A DNA stretch of 64,000 nt from Plecoglossus altivelis (lineage: Eukaryota; Chordata; Actinopteri; Osmeriformes; Plecoglossidae). Of this stretch, positions 1 through 10,309 are shown one piece after another (position 1 is the stretch's first letter; every line of letters starts with the position of its first letter). Location: the NCBI GenBank assembly GCA_036571765.1, contig BROE01000009.1:7258536-7322535 (forward strand). Reading direction: 5' to 3'. Position numbers and translations under genes: made by a program. The notes under the pieces are model-generated. The model made no database searches, was not told where the DNA came from, and worked only from the letters and a program-made list of their open reading frames with translations.

Positions 1-410
1 ACCAGGATATTTTTTGTATTACTCCTATCAGGCGCCAAAGACAAGGTCCATTCAGACAAGCTCTAGAGGTCAGGTAGATTGTATGTTCTTTAAAAGTGCA
101 GCTTTTTCGGGCTGAGTATTCTATCACAGATTTGGACTGTTTTCTACATCTGCTGCCATCTTTGGCCAATTGAATCTGGCTTTGACCAAATCTACGGTAC
201 ACTTGATACCTAAGTGGCCCATGTCATTATGAAGACTTTGTAGGACAACAGCTCGAATCTCTTTGGGTAAAACTTGCTGGTATGTTACATGGCCACTATC
301 TCGGTGCCCTTCAATAAGGTATTTGGTTGGGAGTTGACCCCACTACCTTCACTCCTCAACACACAACATGGATCTAAACCCGGCAGAGCGTCACTTAAGA
401 TTGTCTATAG
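1..410 (-). pseudogene. Ty3/Gypsy retrotransposon integrase fragment, decayed
   Basis: The minus strand reads as the N-terminal part of a Gypsy-type integrase. A stretch like SLHNDMGHLGIKCT (around 190-235) matches the H-x4-H half of the HHCC zinc domain, followed by FNWPKMAADVE. Further on, PEKAA and PLELV with MDL resemble the run into the catalytic core. The expected C-x2-C pair is lost, and several stops and at least one frameshift interrupt the frame. The window edge truncates the element. In intact elements the integrase joins cDNA to host DNA; this copy cannot. Family assignment is by recognised motif pattern, not by alignment. Confidence 0.72.
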
Positions 411-1700
411 CTTCACAAAGTATGTATTTGATCTTTCAGTGTTCCAGGTATTCCTGAAGGAACTTTTTTTTAAATGTATTTTTTGTATCACTACAATTGC
501 TTTGCACAACATGGGTCTGCAATGACCCATATTCATTTCTTATATTATTTCAATCATGACTGTTATGACGTTACCATTTTTGACAAGGGCAACCATCTTA
601 TTGCTGGTTAAATACATTGGTTTTGTGCTTCTAACCAGCAGCACAAATCCATACTTGTCAGCCCCACTCTGTCTGAAATGTGCTTTTAGCCACTCACTAG
701 AACAGAGTTTGGGACTAACACCTAATAGGGTCAATTAAGTCCATCTTGTAGCAACGCACGGTGTGTTGCCAGATCAGCAGGATTCCAGAATTGTTGCTTG
801 GCAATGACTTGACTCCTGGGTGGCTTGCCTTCTAAGTTATGCAAACCTTACTGATAAAAGTTACACAAGCTTATTGAAATACACCCCACAAGTATGTGTG
901 GTATATATATATATATATATTGTCTTAGTGAAGGTAAGGATGACAGATTTGTAAAGTGCACTTGATCACACAGTGGAGATCAAGTGTGGGAGGATGGGCC
1001 AGTTGGACGTTGGGTTTGAGAGCAGGATCTCTGGATATGCTGGCATTAATCTGCTGGGTGGGAGCAGGGTGGACGTTCTTTCTTGGTAGCAGCATAGAGA
1101 TCACTACTCTTGAGGTAGGGAAAGTGTGTGTGGCTTTCTCTATCACACCTTTAAGTAGCCACTTTATCTTGCTGTACTGTACTAATGTGACTGAGTATTC
1201 TATCTTTTCTTCATTCAGCAGGTCAAGGGCACGCTCGGTGTTTGGACACCAGAGTTTTGTAACTTTGTCTCAGAAAGAGCTTTTCCCCCCTATGTACTTT
1301 CCATTTGAGTCGATTGGGAGCACAATTTGTGGAATTGGTGTGTCCTCGGTATGATTGTCATGTTCTATGCAAGTGGTGGAGTTCAGGTGGTCCTGATTGA
1401 TTAATCCCACATTGTTGAGGTTGTTGTCTGGGTCAGAGGTGGGTAGGTTTTGTTCTTTGCTCTTTTTCATGCCTCAGGCCCTGATAGCTCCCTTTCTTCC
1501 TGTAGTTCTTTCATTTCCATCCTTAGTGCAGATACTTCTGTCTTGGGGTCATCTCTTGTTTCTTTGGCTTCTTGACGATCGCTTTGAAGCACCTTTTATG
1601 TTTTTAAGGGGTTGGTGTCTGTGATGTTTGGAGTATGGTGATGAGTTCTCTCATTTTAACCAGTTTGATCCGATAAAACTCATGCCCGCTGACGAGCCGT
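411..1700 (-). other. Possible continuation of the Gypsy remnant (internal regions)
   Basis: Short minus-strand open stretches occur at 540-734, 925-1146 and 1270-1470, with intact-looking peptide pieces but no complete domain. Their order (upstream of the integrase on the same strand) and shared decay suggest gag/protease-linker remains of the same element. Only about 200 bases separate the 540-734 stretch from the integrase, so reverse transcriptase and RNase H would have to be deleted. No protein motif is decisive. Confidence 0.3.
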
Positions 1701-1758
1701 GGAGTGTAGATGTTTGCTCTGTTCTGGGACCAACTTCCACGGGACTTGATAAGGCCTT

Positions 1759-1806
1759 CAGGAGGGGGGTGGGGTGGGGGTGGGGTGGGGGGGTGGGGTG
1801 GGGGTG
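1759..1806 (+). repeat. G-rich tract with G-quadruplex potential
   Basis: The plus strand carries many runs of three to seven G separated by single T residues. This exceeds the usual four-run G-quadruplex pattern. It sits at the distal edge of the suspected Gypsy remnant. Confidence 0.6.
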
Positions 1807-1879
1807 TTGTCTGCGCAGTTTGCCCCTGCCAGGATCAGGAGGGTGCTCCCGGTCTTGTCCTGTTGTGCCCTCTCTTTGA

Positions 1880-4090
1880 TATTTAGAAAGTCTTGTTGGA
1901 ATGGCTTAATATGTTTTCCTCACACTATTATTGTTCCGGTTTTGTGCAGGATAATGTGGGCAATGGCTTTCTCTGGTTCCTTCTCATCTCAAATTCTTAG
2001 CTTCCAGCCACTGCAGACCCCTTCTTTTTTAGCTGAGGTGTAGTGTGCTTTAATAGCACTGTGCTAGGCAAGGGGTTGGTCACGGTAGAAGATTCGGTTT
2101 TTGATGTTTCCAATTTAGTGAGAGTCAGCAAAGTGTCTCCAGGTAGTTTTAGAGAAGGATTTGTTGGTATTGGTTTTGGCCTTGCTCATTAGTAATCTCT
2201 TTTGGATATTTTATGTATTTTCCCTCCATAACAAGGGTGTGGGAATTTACATTCTAGTACATTTAAGAGGATATTGAATTTGAAATAATGTATTTCTATA
2301 TGTCACCTTTTTTTCCTCCGAACTATCTAGCTGTTCTGATAGCTCTGATTTGTTTGGCAACGACTCTGTTGAACACAAAGGTGAACTGTTAGCTTGCTAA
2401 CTTGCTGTAGAGTTCTTTAAAGCCCTGATATTTCTACCATCCTTTTACTTCTGAAGATGCACAGCTTGTTTGGTGTGTTTTGTAATTCTGTTCACTACCT
2501 TTTTCCCTTATTGGTCCAGTTATAAAGATATTCTGTATGGAAAATGTGGAGTTGACAGTTGACATCTGACTCTTTCTCTTTGCATCTCTCTAGCTGCCTC
2601 CCTCTCACTTTTAGCAGAGTATTATACCTCTCTGCTCTGGTTTGGGAGAGTCCTGCTGCACTTGGGTTTCCATGGAGACCACTTGTGAACTCCAGAAAAT
2701 ATCTTTTTGAACTCTTCTAGTCTACAAAAACAGTCAAAATGAAACTATCTAGTTGACAGGATACACACATGTATTATTCACTTATAATCAATGCTCACAA
2801 TCTTCATAAAATAACATTTTCCCCTGCAGTGTTGGACAGTGGAAAGTGACAGCAGACAGTTGAACGCTAGCAGTTGATACCTAGCTAGTTATTTTGATGA
2901 AAATTCATCCAAGTGGTTTTGTTTGCTCTCTTTTTGAGTTGATAGGTATCGTTACCTCATCTTTATGGTCCTTTCAGAAAATGATTGAACGGTTGTTTCA
3001 TGTAAAATGTCCCACTTCAAGGTCCATTTTTGAGAGATATTCATTTTTATGTAGCTACTCTCTCTCTCTAGCTCGCTGTCTTAGTCTCTTTCTCACTCTC
3101 TCTGTTGCATTCTCTCTCTCTTTCTATTGTACGCGTACAGTTGCTATGGAGCCATAATGAAGGTGGTGTCATGGCAGCTTGTCAGTGTCTGCAGCTGACA
3201 CTGTCACATTATGAAGCAGCATCATTAGAGAAACACCTTCCATCACCAGTTCTCTCTTTTTCTCCCCTCTTCTCTCTCTTTCTCTCCACCCTCCTCTCTC
3301 TCCCCCCCTCTCTCTTGTTCATCTCTCGTCGCCATCGCCCCCTCATCTCCCCCTCTGTTTGTGTCTCTCAGAGCACAGACTCGACTCATATTGTTCTTGA
3401 TCCAGGTAGCGTTGGTAGATGAGTTCATTTGTTTCAATGGTGTTATTCTGTGAATTGATTTTGTGTTGATTTATCTTAAGGCATTTGTTCCTGCTCCTCT
3501 CAGAGTGGTGCTATTTCTGTCTCCAGCTACCTATCACAGTCACTCACTAAGACAAGCTCCACCCTTTCAGAGATGAGGTGACACATCGGATCCTTCTTTC
3601 CTTCCTCTCCCACTCCCTCCTTCCCTCCGTCCTGTCACTCTTTCTCTATTTCTTTCTTTCCCACCCCGTTTCCCCCTTATTCCCAAGACTAAATCAGTCA
3701 AAATTAGATGCTGAGACAGCGAGATCACTTCTCGTGCTGCTGTGGGACTGGCAGAAAACGATGGGCTAGTCAGGAGAGCGGAAGGTTCAGTAACATGCTT
3801 CTCTGTTTCAGTCCCAGATCAAGCCTCTGGGCCCAGAGCAAAGAGCAGGTTCTGCCTCGCAAGAGGAACTGGGGTTCTAATGGTTGGTTAGGATGGACTC
3901 CTCAAAGTGGATGATTAAGCATGGATTTCACAGAGTCCATTTTCACATTTCAGACTGGTTTATTTACAGATTTAGCAGAACGTTTGTGTACGTAAAAAGA
4001 CGTGTGCACGCATGCTCCTCTGCATCTCGGTGGTGAGATGATGGTGTGAAAGTCATGTGCATGACTGTGCGCTCATGCGAGTCTGCAAAT
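1880..4090. other. Intergenic, no gene recognised
   Basis: The stretch is AT-rich with stops in all frames. It contains pyrimidine-rich tracts (around 3055-3130 and 3245-3345) and nothing resembling a conserved exon. Confidence 0.6.
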
Positions 4091-4099
4091 GTATGTGCT

Positions 4100-4100
4100 G

Positions 4101-4132
<32 letters not shown>

Positions 4133-5150
4133 CAGGGTTCTACCTTATGCAGAAACAGCGGAACAGGTCACGCATGACACACACATGTGGAGAGCACCTG
4201 TCCACATACACACATGCACATGCACACATACAAGCACACACCACACACACACGCACACACATACACACACACACACACGCCCATGCTCAGTCCCAGACGT
4301 GATTAGTGTGGTCTGATAACTGTGTCAGTGTGTTAGTGCTCTGTGGCAGGCCTGCAGGGTAGTTAGACATGTACAGTTCTACTCATGCATGTAGGAGTGC
4401 AGTCACTTGAACCCAGTCATGCTGAAACAGCAGTCCAGGGCTCCACGTGTAAACATCCAGTGGTAGGAAGCTACAACATGGAACCATGTCTGTGTGTGTG
4501 TTAGTGTGTCGGTGCGTTTGTGAGTGTGTGTGCCAGTGGGGGTAAACTGTATATGTGTGTATACTTGTCTGTATGTGTGTGTGTAAGAGGGAAAGAGAGG
4601 GAGAGATCTCTGTTTGTAAGTTCACATGAATGCGTGTGTGGAGGGTGTGTTTGTGGGTTAGATCTCTGTTTCAAATAAATGCATATGTGGCGTGTGTGTG
4701 GTATATGTCTGTGCTATAGGATCACATGTGTATTTGTGTGGGTGGGCATGAGATAAGAGGTAGTATCAAACTAAACTGGAGACAGCTAAGGACCTTAACA
4801 GTCCTCAGTTTTCTTCCGCAACACCGAATCACTCCTGAGAAGGTCAACAGCATCCTCTGGATAGATGTGCTACACTAGAGCACATAGAAACTCACAGACA
4901 CACACACTCACACAAACTTACAGACACACACACAAACTCACAGACATACACACACACACACACACACAAACTAATAGACATACACACACACACACACACA
5001 CACAAACTCACAGACACACACACACACAAACTCAGAGACACACACACACAAACTCACAGACATACACACACACAAACTCATGGACACACGCACAAACTCA
5101 CAGACACACATACAGAAACTCACTCACAGATACACACACAGGTAGAAAAA
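4100..5150. repeat. CA/TG microsatellite cluster
   Basis: (TG)n lies at about 4100-4120, (CA)n at about 4200-4280, interrupted TG at 4490-4745, and a CA array with recurrent 'aaactcacagacacacac' spacers at about 4885-5150. Open frames here translate only to His-Thr or Cys-Val repeats. Confidence 0.85.
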
Positions 5151-5802
5151 CGATTACACATAAACAAATACACGGATTCTGTGCCTACTTGCAAGTAAAG
5201 AAGGCCTAGTTTCTCTGCTTTCACCATTGTGTCTATACACTAAGAAGAGAAAGGCAGAGTGACAGAAAGGAAGATATAAAGGCGAAATGAAAGAGCACTT
5301 GGCGAAAACAATGAAGGAAGAAAGACTGATAGAGGGATAGATTAAAAAAGATGTGAGAGGGTAGCTCACTTGATACATGTACATAACACGTAGGTCAAGG
5401 CCTTACCATAGGAAACTGGTTTGGAATCTGGCCTGGCCCCTTTTCTGCTTGTCCTCACTCGCTCTCTTTCTCTCGCTCTCTCTTTCTATCTCCATATATC
5501 TATCAACAAAACATTTATATCTCTCTATACACTTGCAATAAAATCAATAAAGCTGAACGAAGTCCAAATTCAAAACAGCAGAAGTGCGAGAACATGAGAT
5601 GGAGAAAGAGAAGGGTGAGAATTACAGCACATTCGAAATCCAGAGAGAGAGAAAAGGAAGTGAGAAAAAGCAACTGAGAGAGCGAACAGAAGACAAAAGA
5701 GGAGAAAGAGAGAGAGATGGAGAGGGGTAGAGAGGGAGAGCACTGGAGAGCCTGATAAAGGGAAAGTGAGAGAAAGGGTGAGGGGTAGCGAGAGTGGAGA
5801 AG

Positions 5803-6752
5803 TGTGGTGAGAGAGAAAGTGTGTGAGAGAGAAGAGGGGGAGAGAGAAGAGGGGGAGAGAAAAGAGGGGGAGAGAGAAGAGGGNNNNNNNNNNNNNNNNN
5901 NNNNNNNNNNNNNNNNNNNNNNNNNNNNNNNNNNNNNNNNNNNNNNNNNNNNNNNNNNNNNNNNNNNNNNNNNNNNNNNNNNNNNNNNNNNNNNNNNNNN
6001 NNNNNNNNNNNNNNNNNNNNNNNNNNNNNNNNNNNNNNNNNNNNNNNNNNNNNNNNNNNNNNNNNNNNNNNNNNNNNNNNNNNNNNNNNNNNNNNNNNNN
6101 NNNNNNNNNNNNNNNNNNNNNNNNNNNNNNNNNNNNNNNNNNNNNNNNNNNNNNNNNNNNNNNNNNNNNNNNNNNNNNNNNNNNNNNNNNNNNNNNNNNN
6201 NNNNNNNNNNNNNNNNNNNNNNNNNNNNNNNNNNNNNNNNNNNNNNNNNNNNNNNNNNNNNNNNNNNNNNNNNNNNNNNNNNNNNNNNNNNNNNNNNNNN
6301 NNNNNNNNNNNNNNNNNNNNNNNNNNNNNNNNNNNNNNNNNNNNNNNNNNNNNNNNNNNNNNNNNNNNNNNNNNNNNNNNNNNNNNNNNNNNNNNNNNNN
6401 NNNNNNNNNNNNNNNNNNNNNNNNNNNNNNNNNNNNNNNNNNNNNNNNNNNNNNNNNNNNNNNNNNNNNNNNNNNNNNNNNNNNNNNNNNNNNNNNNNNN
6501 GAAGAGGGGGAGAGAGGAGAGGGAGAGAGAGGAGAGGGGGAGAGAGAAGAGGGGGAGAGAGGAGAGGGAGAGAGAGGAGAGGGGGAGAGAGAAGAGGGGG
6601 AGAGAGGAGAGGGGGAGAGGGAAGAGGGGGAGAGAGCAGAGTGGGAGATTGAAGAGGGGGAGAGAGGAGAGGGAGAGAGAGGAGAGGGGGAGAGAGAAGA
6701 GGGGGAGAGAGGAGAGGGAGAGAGAGGAGAGGGGGAGAGAGAAGACGAGGAG
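5803..6752. repeat. 15-bp purine minisatellite spanning the assembly gap
   Basis: Units such as 'gaagagggggagaga' and 'ggagagggagagaga' (15 bp) repeat on both sides of the N block, so the gap lies inside one array. On the complementary strand the unit is translated as Ser-Pro/Leu repeats, giving long spurious open frames. Confidence 0.85.
5884..6500. other. Assembly gap (617 N)
   Basis: 617 consecutive undetermined bases. Both flanks are the same purine minisatellite, so the gap size is probably an estimate of array length. Confidence 0.98.
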
Positions 6753-6759
6753 AGATAGA

Positions 6760-7510
6760 CTTCTGCAGAAAATCCCCAAGAAAGTCGATGTGACATAAAG
6801 AAAGCGAGAATAAGTGAATAAAAGAGAGATGGAGCGAAACAGAGAAAAGAAAGGGGAACGAGAATAGACAGAGTGAGGAAAAGGAGAGAGAGAGAACAAA
6901 AGACAGGAATAGACAGAATTAAAGAGAAGCGAGAGAAGCAAAAGAGAGAGAGTAAGAGAGAGAGAGTGTTCTCGCCTGTTGTCTGTGCTAAGGCTGAGTC
7001 ACAGACTGGCTGCTGTCCTTGGGATTCAACACGCCATCTGCACACACACTGTCCATACCTTCATCTAACAGACCAATGCTCTAGAGAAGTATACACACAC
7101 ACAAACACTTTTATTTTAAAACAGACACACACTTTTGAGAAAGACTCCTTTAGAAGACCCACGCACACACTCATTGAAAACACACTCACATACGATTAAT
7201 TTAAACACACACACACATATTTAATTGTGCACACTCTACAAAGTCTTCCTTACTAAGGTTGAGCTGGGAGTATCTACGAGAGTGGTAAGGGATGCAGAAT
7301 ACACTGTAGATAGTGTGTGTTTGTACAGTGGAAGTGTGTACATCGTGTGCTTGAACAGTATGTGGATGTGTTTACACTGTATGTATGTTTGTGTGAATCA
7401 ATAAAGAAGCTCTACTCTAACATCAAAGAAGGCATCTGTGGGCGTGAAGACTAGTGCTCCACCAAAACCGATTAACAGGCAGGTTTAGTTACAACAAAAT
7501 ACTTTTAACA
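6760..7510. other. Intergenic, no gene recognised
   Basis: GA-rich then CA-rich sequence, with TG stretches at 7310-7390. A plus-strand AATAAA at about 7398-7403 could belong to an unseen convergent gene, but nothing coding supports this. Confidence 0.5.
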
Positions 7511-7532
7511 GTCCTTTTAAAAACACTTGTTT

Positions 7533-7538
7533 CTTTAT
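7533..7538 (-). promoter_or_regulatory. Candidate polyadenylation signal for plppr3
   Basis: Plus-strand 'tttatt' gives AATAAA on the minus strand, about 2.1 kb after the stop codon. Cleavage would fall 10-30 bases lower in coordinate. Other hexamers could be used. Confidence 0.4.
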
Positions 7539-8361
7539 TTAATAATATGATGTCACTTGTTACATGTATGACCATGATTTAAAAAAGAACTCAAATAAAA
7601 CAGCAGCCCAGATGAGAAGGGGAACCATCGAGTCATTTCATAATATCAGGCTCAAGTCTTTTTTTTACAGTCACGATACAAAAGAAGCCAAAGGATGGTC
7701 AGCATGTGGAATGCAGCATTTGCGTCTGTTAAAGGTTACGCTGCTGAGTCGTAGCAGCACGCTAATGAGCCCCCACCACCCCGACACACACATGCAGCAC
7801 GCACAGACAAGCAACAGCATCAATACACTCCGTACCAGAGGAAGAAATCCACTACGAAACTAAAACTCATTCTCAAACTAGGGAACAACAACCTACCCCT
7901 CACCAAAGTCTTTACAGCAAGGTCCATGTTTGTGTTTTTGACGCTCCAACACGACAGAGAGCTGAGTGGGAGAATCCGAACAGGTTCAGATTCCGGCTGT
8001 CAAAAAACAAACAACGTAAAAGCGAAACAAAAAGACTGATGTACTCGTATGTCATTATTGCAAATGGCTTTGTACAAAAAAACAAAAATGAAGCGAGGAG
8101 CAAGTTTTCTTGTTTGGCAGCTCCACGTGAACATTCCCTCTGCGAGGCCTCCTGCTGAGCTCTCCAGGACCTGCAGTGTTCTCCTGATGGTCCTGGGTGG
8201 ACGGCAAGATGAGGAGGCGGTTGCATCATGGTTCGCTGAACCCCACTGAGGGTTCCTCTGTGCTGGTTCTGTCTGGCAGGTTTCCTCTCAGGCCGTGCGT
8301 GTGACGGGTAAGTCAGAGTTGACCCCCCCCCTCCCACCACCCCTCCCCGGCCGCCACCACC

Positions 8362-8640
8362 TCCATGCCCCCCTCCAAAGCCAACATTGCCTCCATGCCC
8401 CCCTCCCCAGCCCCCCACCACCTCTGCGCCTCCATCCCCAGCCCCCACCACCTCCACGCTCTCCTCAAAAGCCCACATTGCCTCCACGCCCCCCTCTCCA
8501 GCCCCCACCACTTCCACGGTCCCTCCCTAGCGCACATCACCTCCACACCCCCCTCCCCAGCGTCCATTGCCTCCACACACCCCTCCCCAGCGTGCATCGC
8601 CTCCACACCCCCCTCAACTAGCCCCTACCGCCTGCACGTC
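8362..8640. repeat. 30-bp minisatellite (CCCCAGC...CACCTCCA)
   Basis: About nine degenerate units of roughly 30 bp, of the form cccctccccagcccccacca followed by cctccacgcc. It lies within the probable plppr3 3'UTR and generates the Gly/Glu/Val-rich spurious frames on the minus strand. Confidence 0.8.
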
Positions 8641-9640
8641 CCCTCTCCCCTCCCTCCCCATCCTCGGGTGTCTACAGCAGTAATCCACTCAGAGACGGTC
8701 CCGCAAAGCCCTCCCCTCTATGCCCCCTGCCCCTCCTCTACTATCTGCCCCCCTCACTCCTTCATCCTTCCACACTGATACCCACACGCACACCACGGAC
8801 CGGTGGTTTCCTTGACCGCGTTCCGTAGTGTGCTGATGGCGGTTTTCCTGGCGTGTTCCGCGAGCTCCAGCGCTCTGCCTCGTCTGTCAGAGAGCTGAGA
8901 GCTCCTGTTACCTCCATCGGTGCCCAGACCCTCCTCATCGGCCCTATTCCCCATTCAGGGTAACAGGTCACAGCCCCTCAGTCTGTCCTGGAGGTCCAGC
9001 GTCTGCGGTGGAGGGAAAGAGAGCCGCGATCTGTGATCTGTTCCCATTGCTTCCACCCACCGACCTCTGTCACAGACATCCTTTCCTTTCAGGTTCGCAT
9101 CTCTCCGACGCAAAGGAGAAGCTGCTGAACCCAAGTGCTTTTGTTTCTCCCTCAAATCTCCTATTTTATCAGTCCCTGTTTCCCTCATTTCATCTTTTGG
9201 ATCTTCTTTTCCTTTCCAGTTCGGTTCTCGTCAGGTCCACTGAGGTGCAGAAAAAGGCCACAGTAGAAAGGAGATTGGGGAGGTTGTGTGGTGTGTTTGT
9301 GTGTGGGAGAACATCCCAGGGAACTCTGTCTCTTGCCCGTACAAACATCTCTACAGTATGTACAGTATGTATCACTGCCTGGTTCATGTCGCACTCATCC
9401 TAACCCCCTGATGGCAACTCGTTCACTTGCATCTTCACCTCTCATGGCAGCGTACAACTCCCTCCCTCCCTCAACACTATACATAAAAAAATTTGCTGCC
9501 CGACTGTTGACCATTTAGTATTAGGAAAAACTGTATCATTCAACTTGTTTAGCACTGTCACCTGGGTCTTTCTGTCCATGTTTCTGTCTGGTTTTGTCAG
9601 GCGGTTTATGAGGATGATATGTTGTTGGCCGTTGTCGTGG

Positions 9641-10309
9641 TTACAACCTCCGCTCACTCTGCATGGTCTTGTAGTAGTGTTCCTGCTCTGCGTGGCTGTG
9701 GACGGAGGCAGGGGGCCTGCGGGGGAGGGTGGAGGCGCGAGAGAGGGCGTGGGAGTGACTGTCCAACAGGAGGTCTGGGTGGGGTGGGGGAGGCAGGTGG
9801 GAGGAGGAGATGTGGTGGAGAGAGGGGGGCAGTGGGGAGGACGGGTGAGGTGGCGGGGGGAGCTGGGCATGGTCGCCATCGCTAGGCGAGGAGGAGGAGC
9901 AGAGGGAGTCGGTCTTGATTGACGACAGGGTCCGGTATTCCCGGTACTCCCGGCTGACGTTATCCTGCCGCTGCAGCGCCCCCCTCTGATGGTCCTGGGA
10001 GTCTCCGCTCATCATGCTCCCGCTCACCGTGTTCCGCCACTCCCAGGGCTTCCCGTTACCGGCCGACACGCGCACCACCGGGTGGTGTGGGGCGTGGGCG
10101 TCGATTGTGACAATGCTGCCGCTCCCGGTAACGCTGCCGGTAATGCTGCCAGGGTTGCTACCACTGCAGCTGTCCCGGTCGGAGGGGATCCGGTAATATG
10201 GAGATTCTGACCCGTTAGAGGACCCGCCCCCACCGGAAGAAGTGGTGTCTGAAGTCTTGGCAGACGACGTGATTGGTCCGTGGCCGGACTGCTTGGACAT
10301 GGCAATCAC
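9641..10309 (-). CDS. plppr3: plppr3 coding exon 8 (C terminus, stop)
   Basis: 222 codons plus TAA. It begins VIAMSKQSG after acceptor CAG and contains YRIPSDRDSCSG, a Gly/Ser/Thr-rich stretch, and the conserved IVTIDAHAPHHPVV followed by PWEWRN. The end (HAEQEHYYKTMQSERRL) resembles the mammalian end with its aromatic/KMQ context. A Pro/His-rich low-complexity stretch lies at about 9770-9870. Confidence 0.92.
   Translation of the reverse strand: MIAMSKQSGHGPITSSAKTSDTTSSGGGGSSNGSESPYYRIPSDRDSCSGSNPGSITGSVTGSGSIVTIDAHAPHHPVVRVSAGNGKPWEWRNTVSGSMMSGDSQDHQRGALQRQDNVSREYREYRTLSSIKTDSLCSSSSPSDGDHAQLPPPPHPSSPLPPSLHHISSSHLPPPPHPDLLLDSHSHALSRASTLPRRPPASVHSHAEQEHYYKTMQSERRL

Larger units (their letters stand above)
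7515..9640 (-). other. plppr3: Probable 3'UTR of plppr3
   Basis: This lies directly downstream of the plppr3 stop codon on the minus strand. No splice or coding signal is seen, and the first good minus-strand AATAAA beyond the stop region is at 7533-7538. It contains the 30-bp minisatellite at 8362-8640. The extent is inferred, not shown. Confidence 0.45.

Noticed and set aside
5570..7045. 491-codon Ser/Leu/Pro frame across the N gap
   Set aside because: Purine minisatellite read on the complementary strand. The N block makes it appear long.
7398..7403. Plus-strand AATAAA as the 3' end of a convergent gene (ptbp1 by synteny)
   Set aside because: ptbp1 is the convergent neighbour of PLPPR3 in human, but no coding exon of it is visible here, so the signal cannot be assigned.
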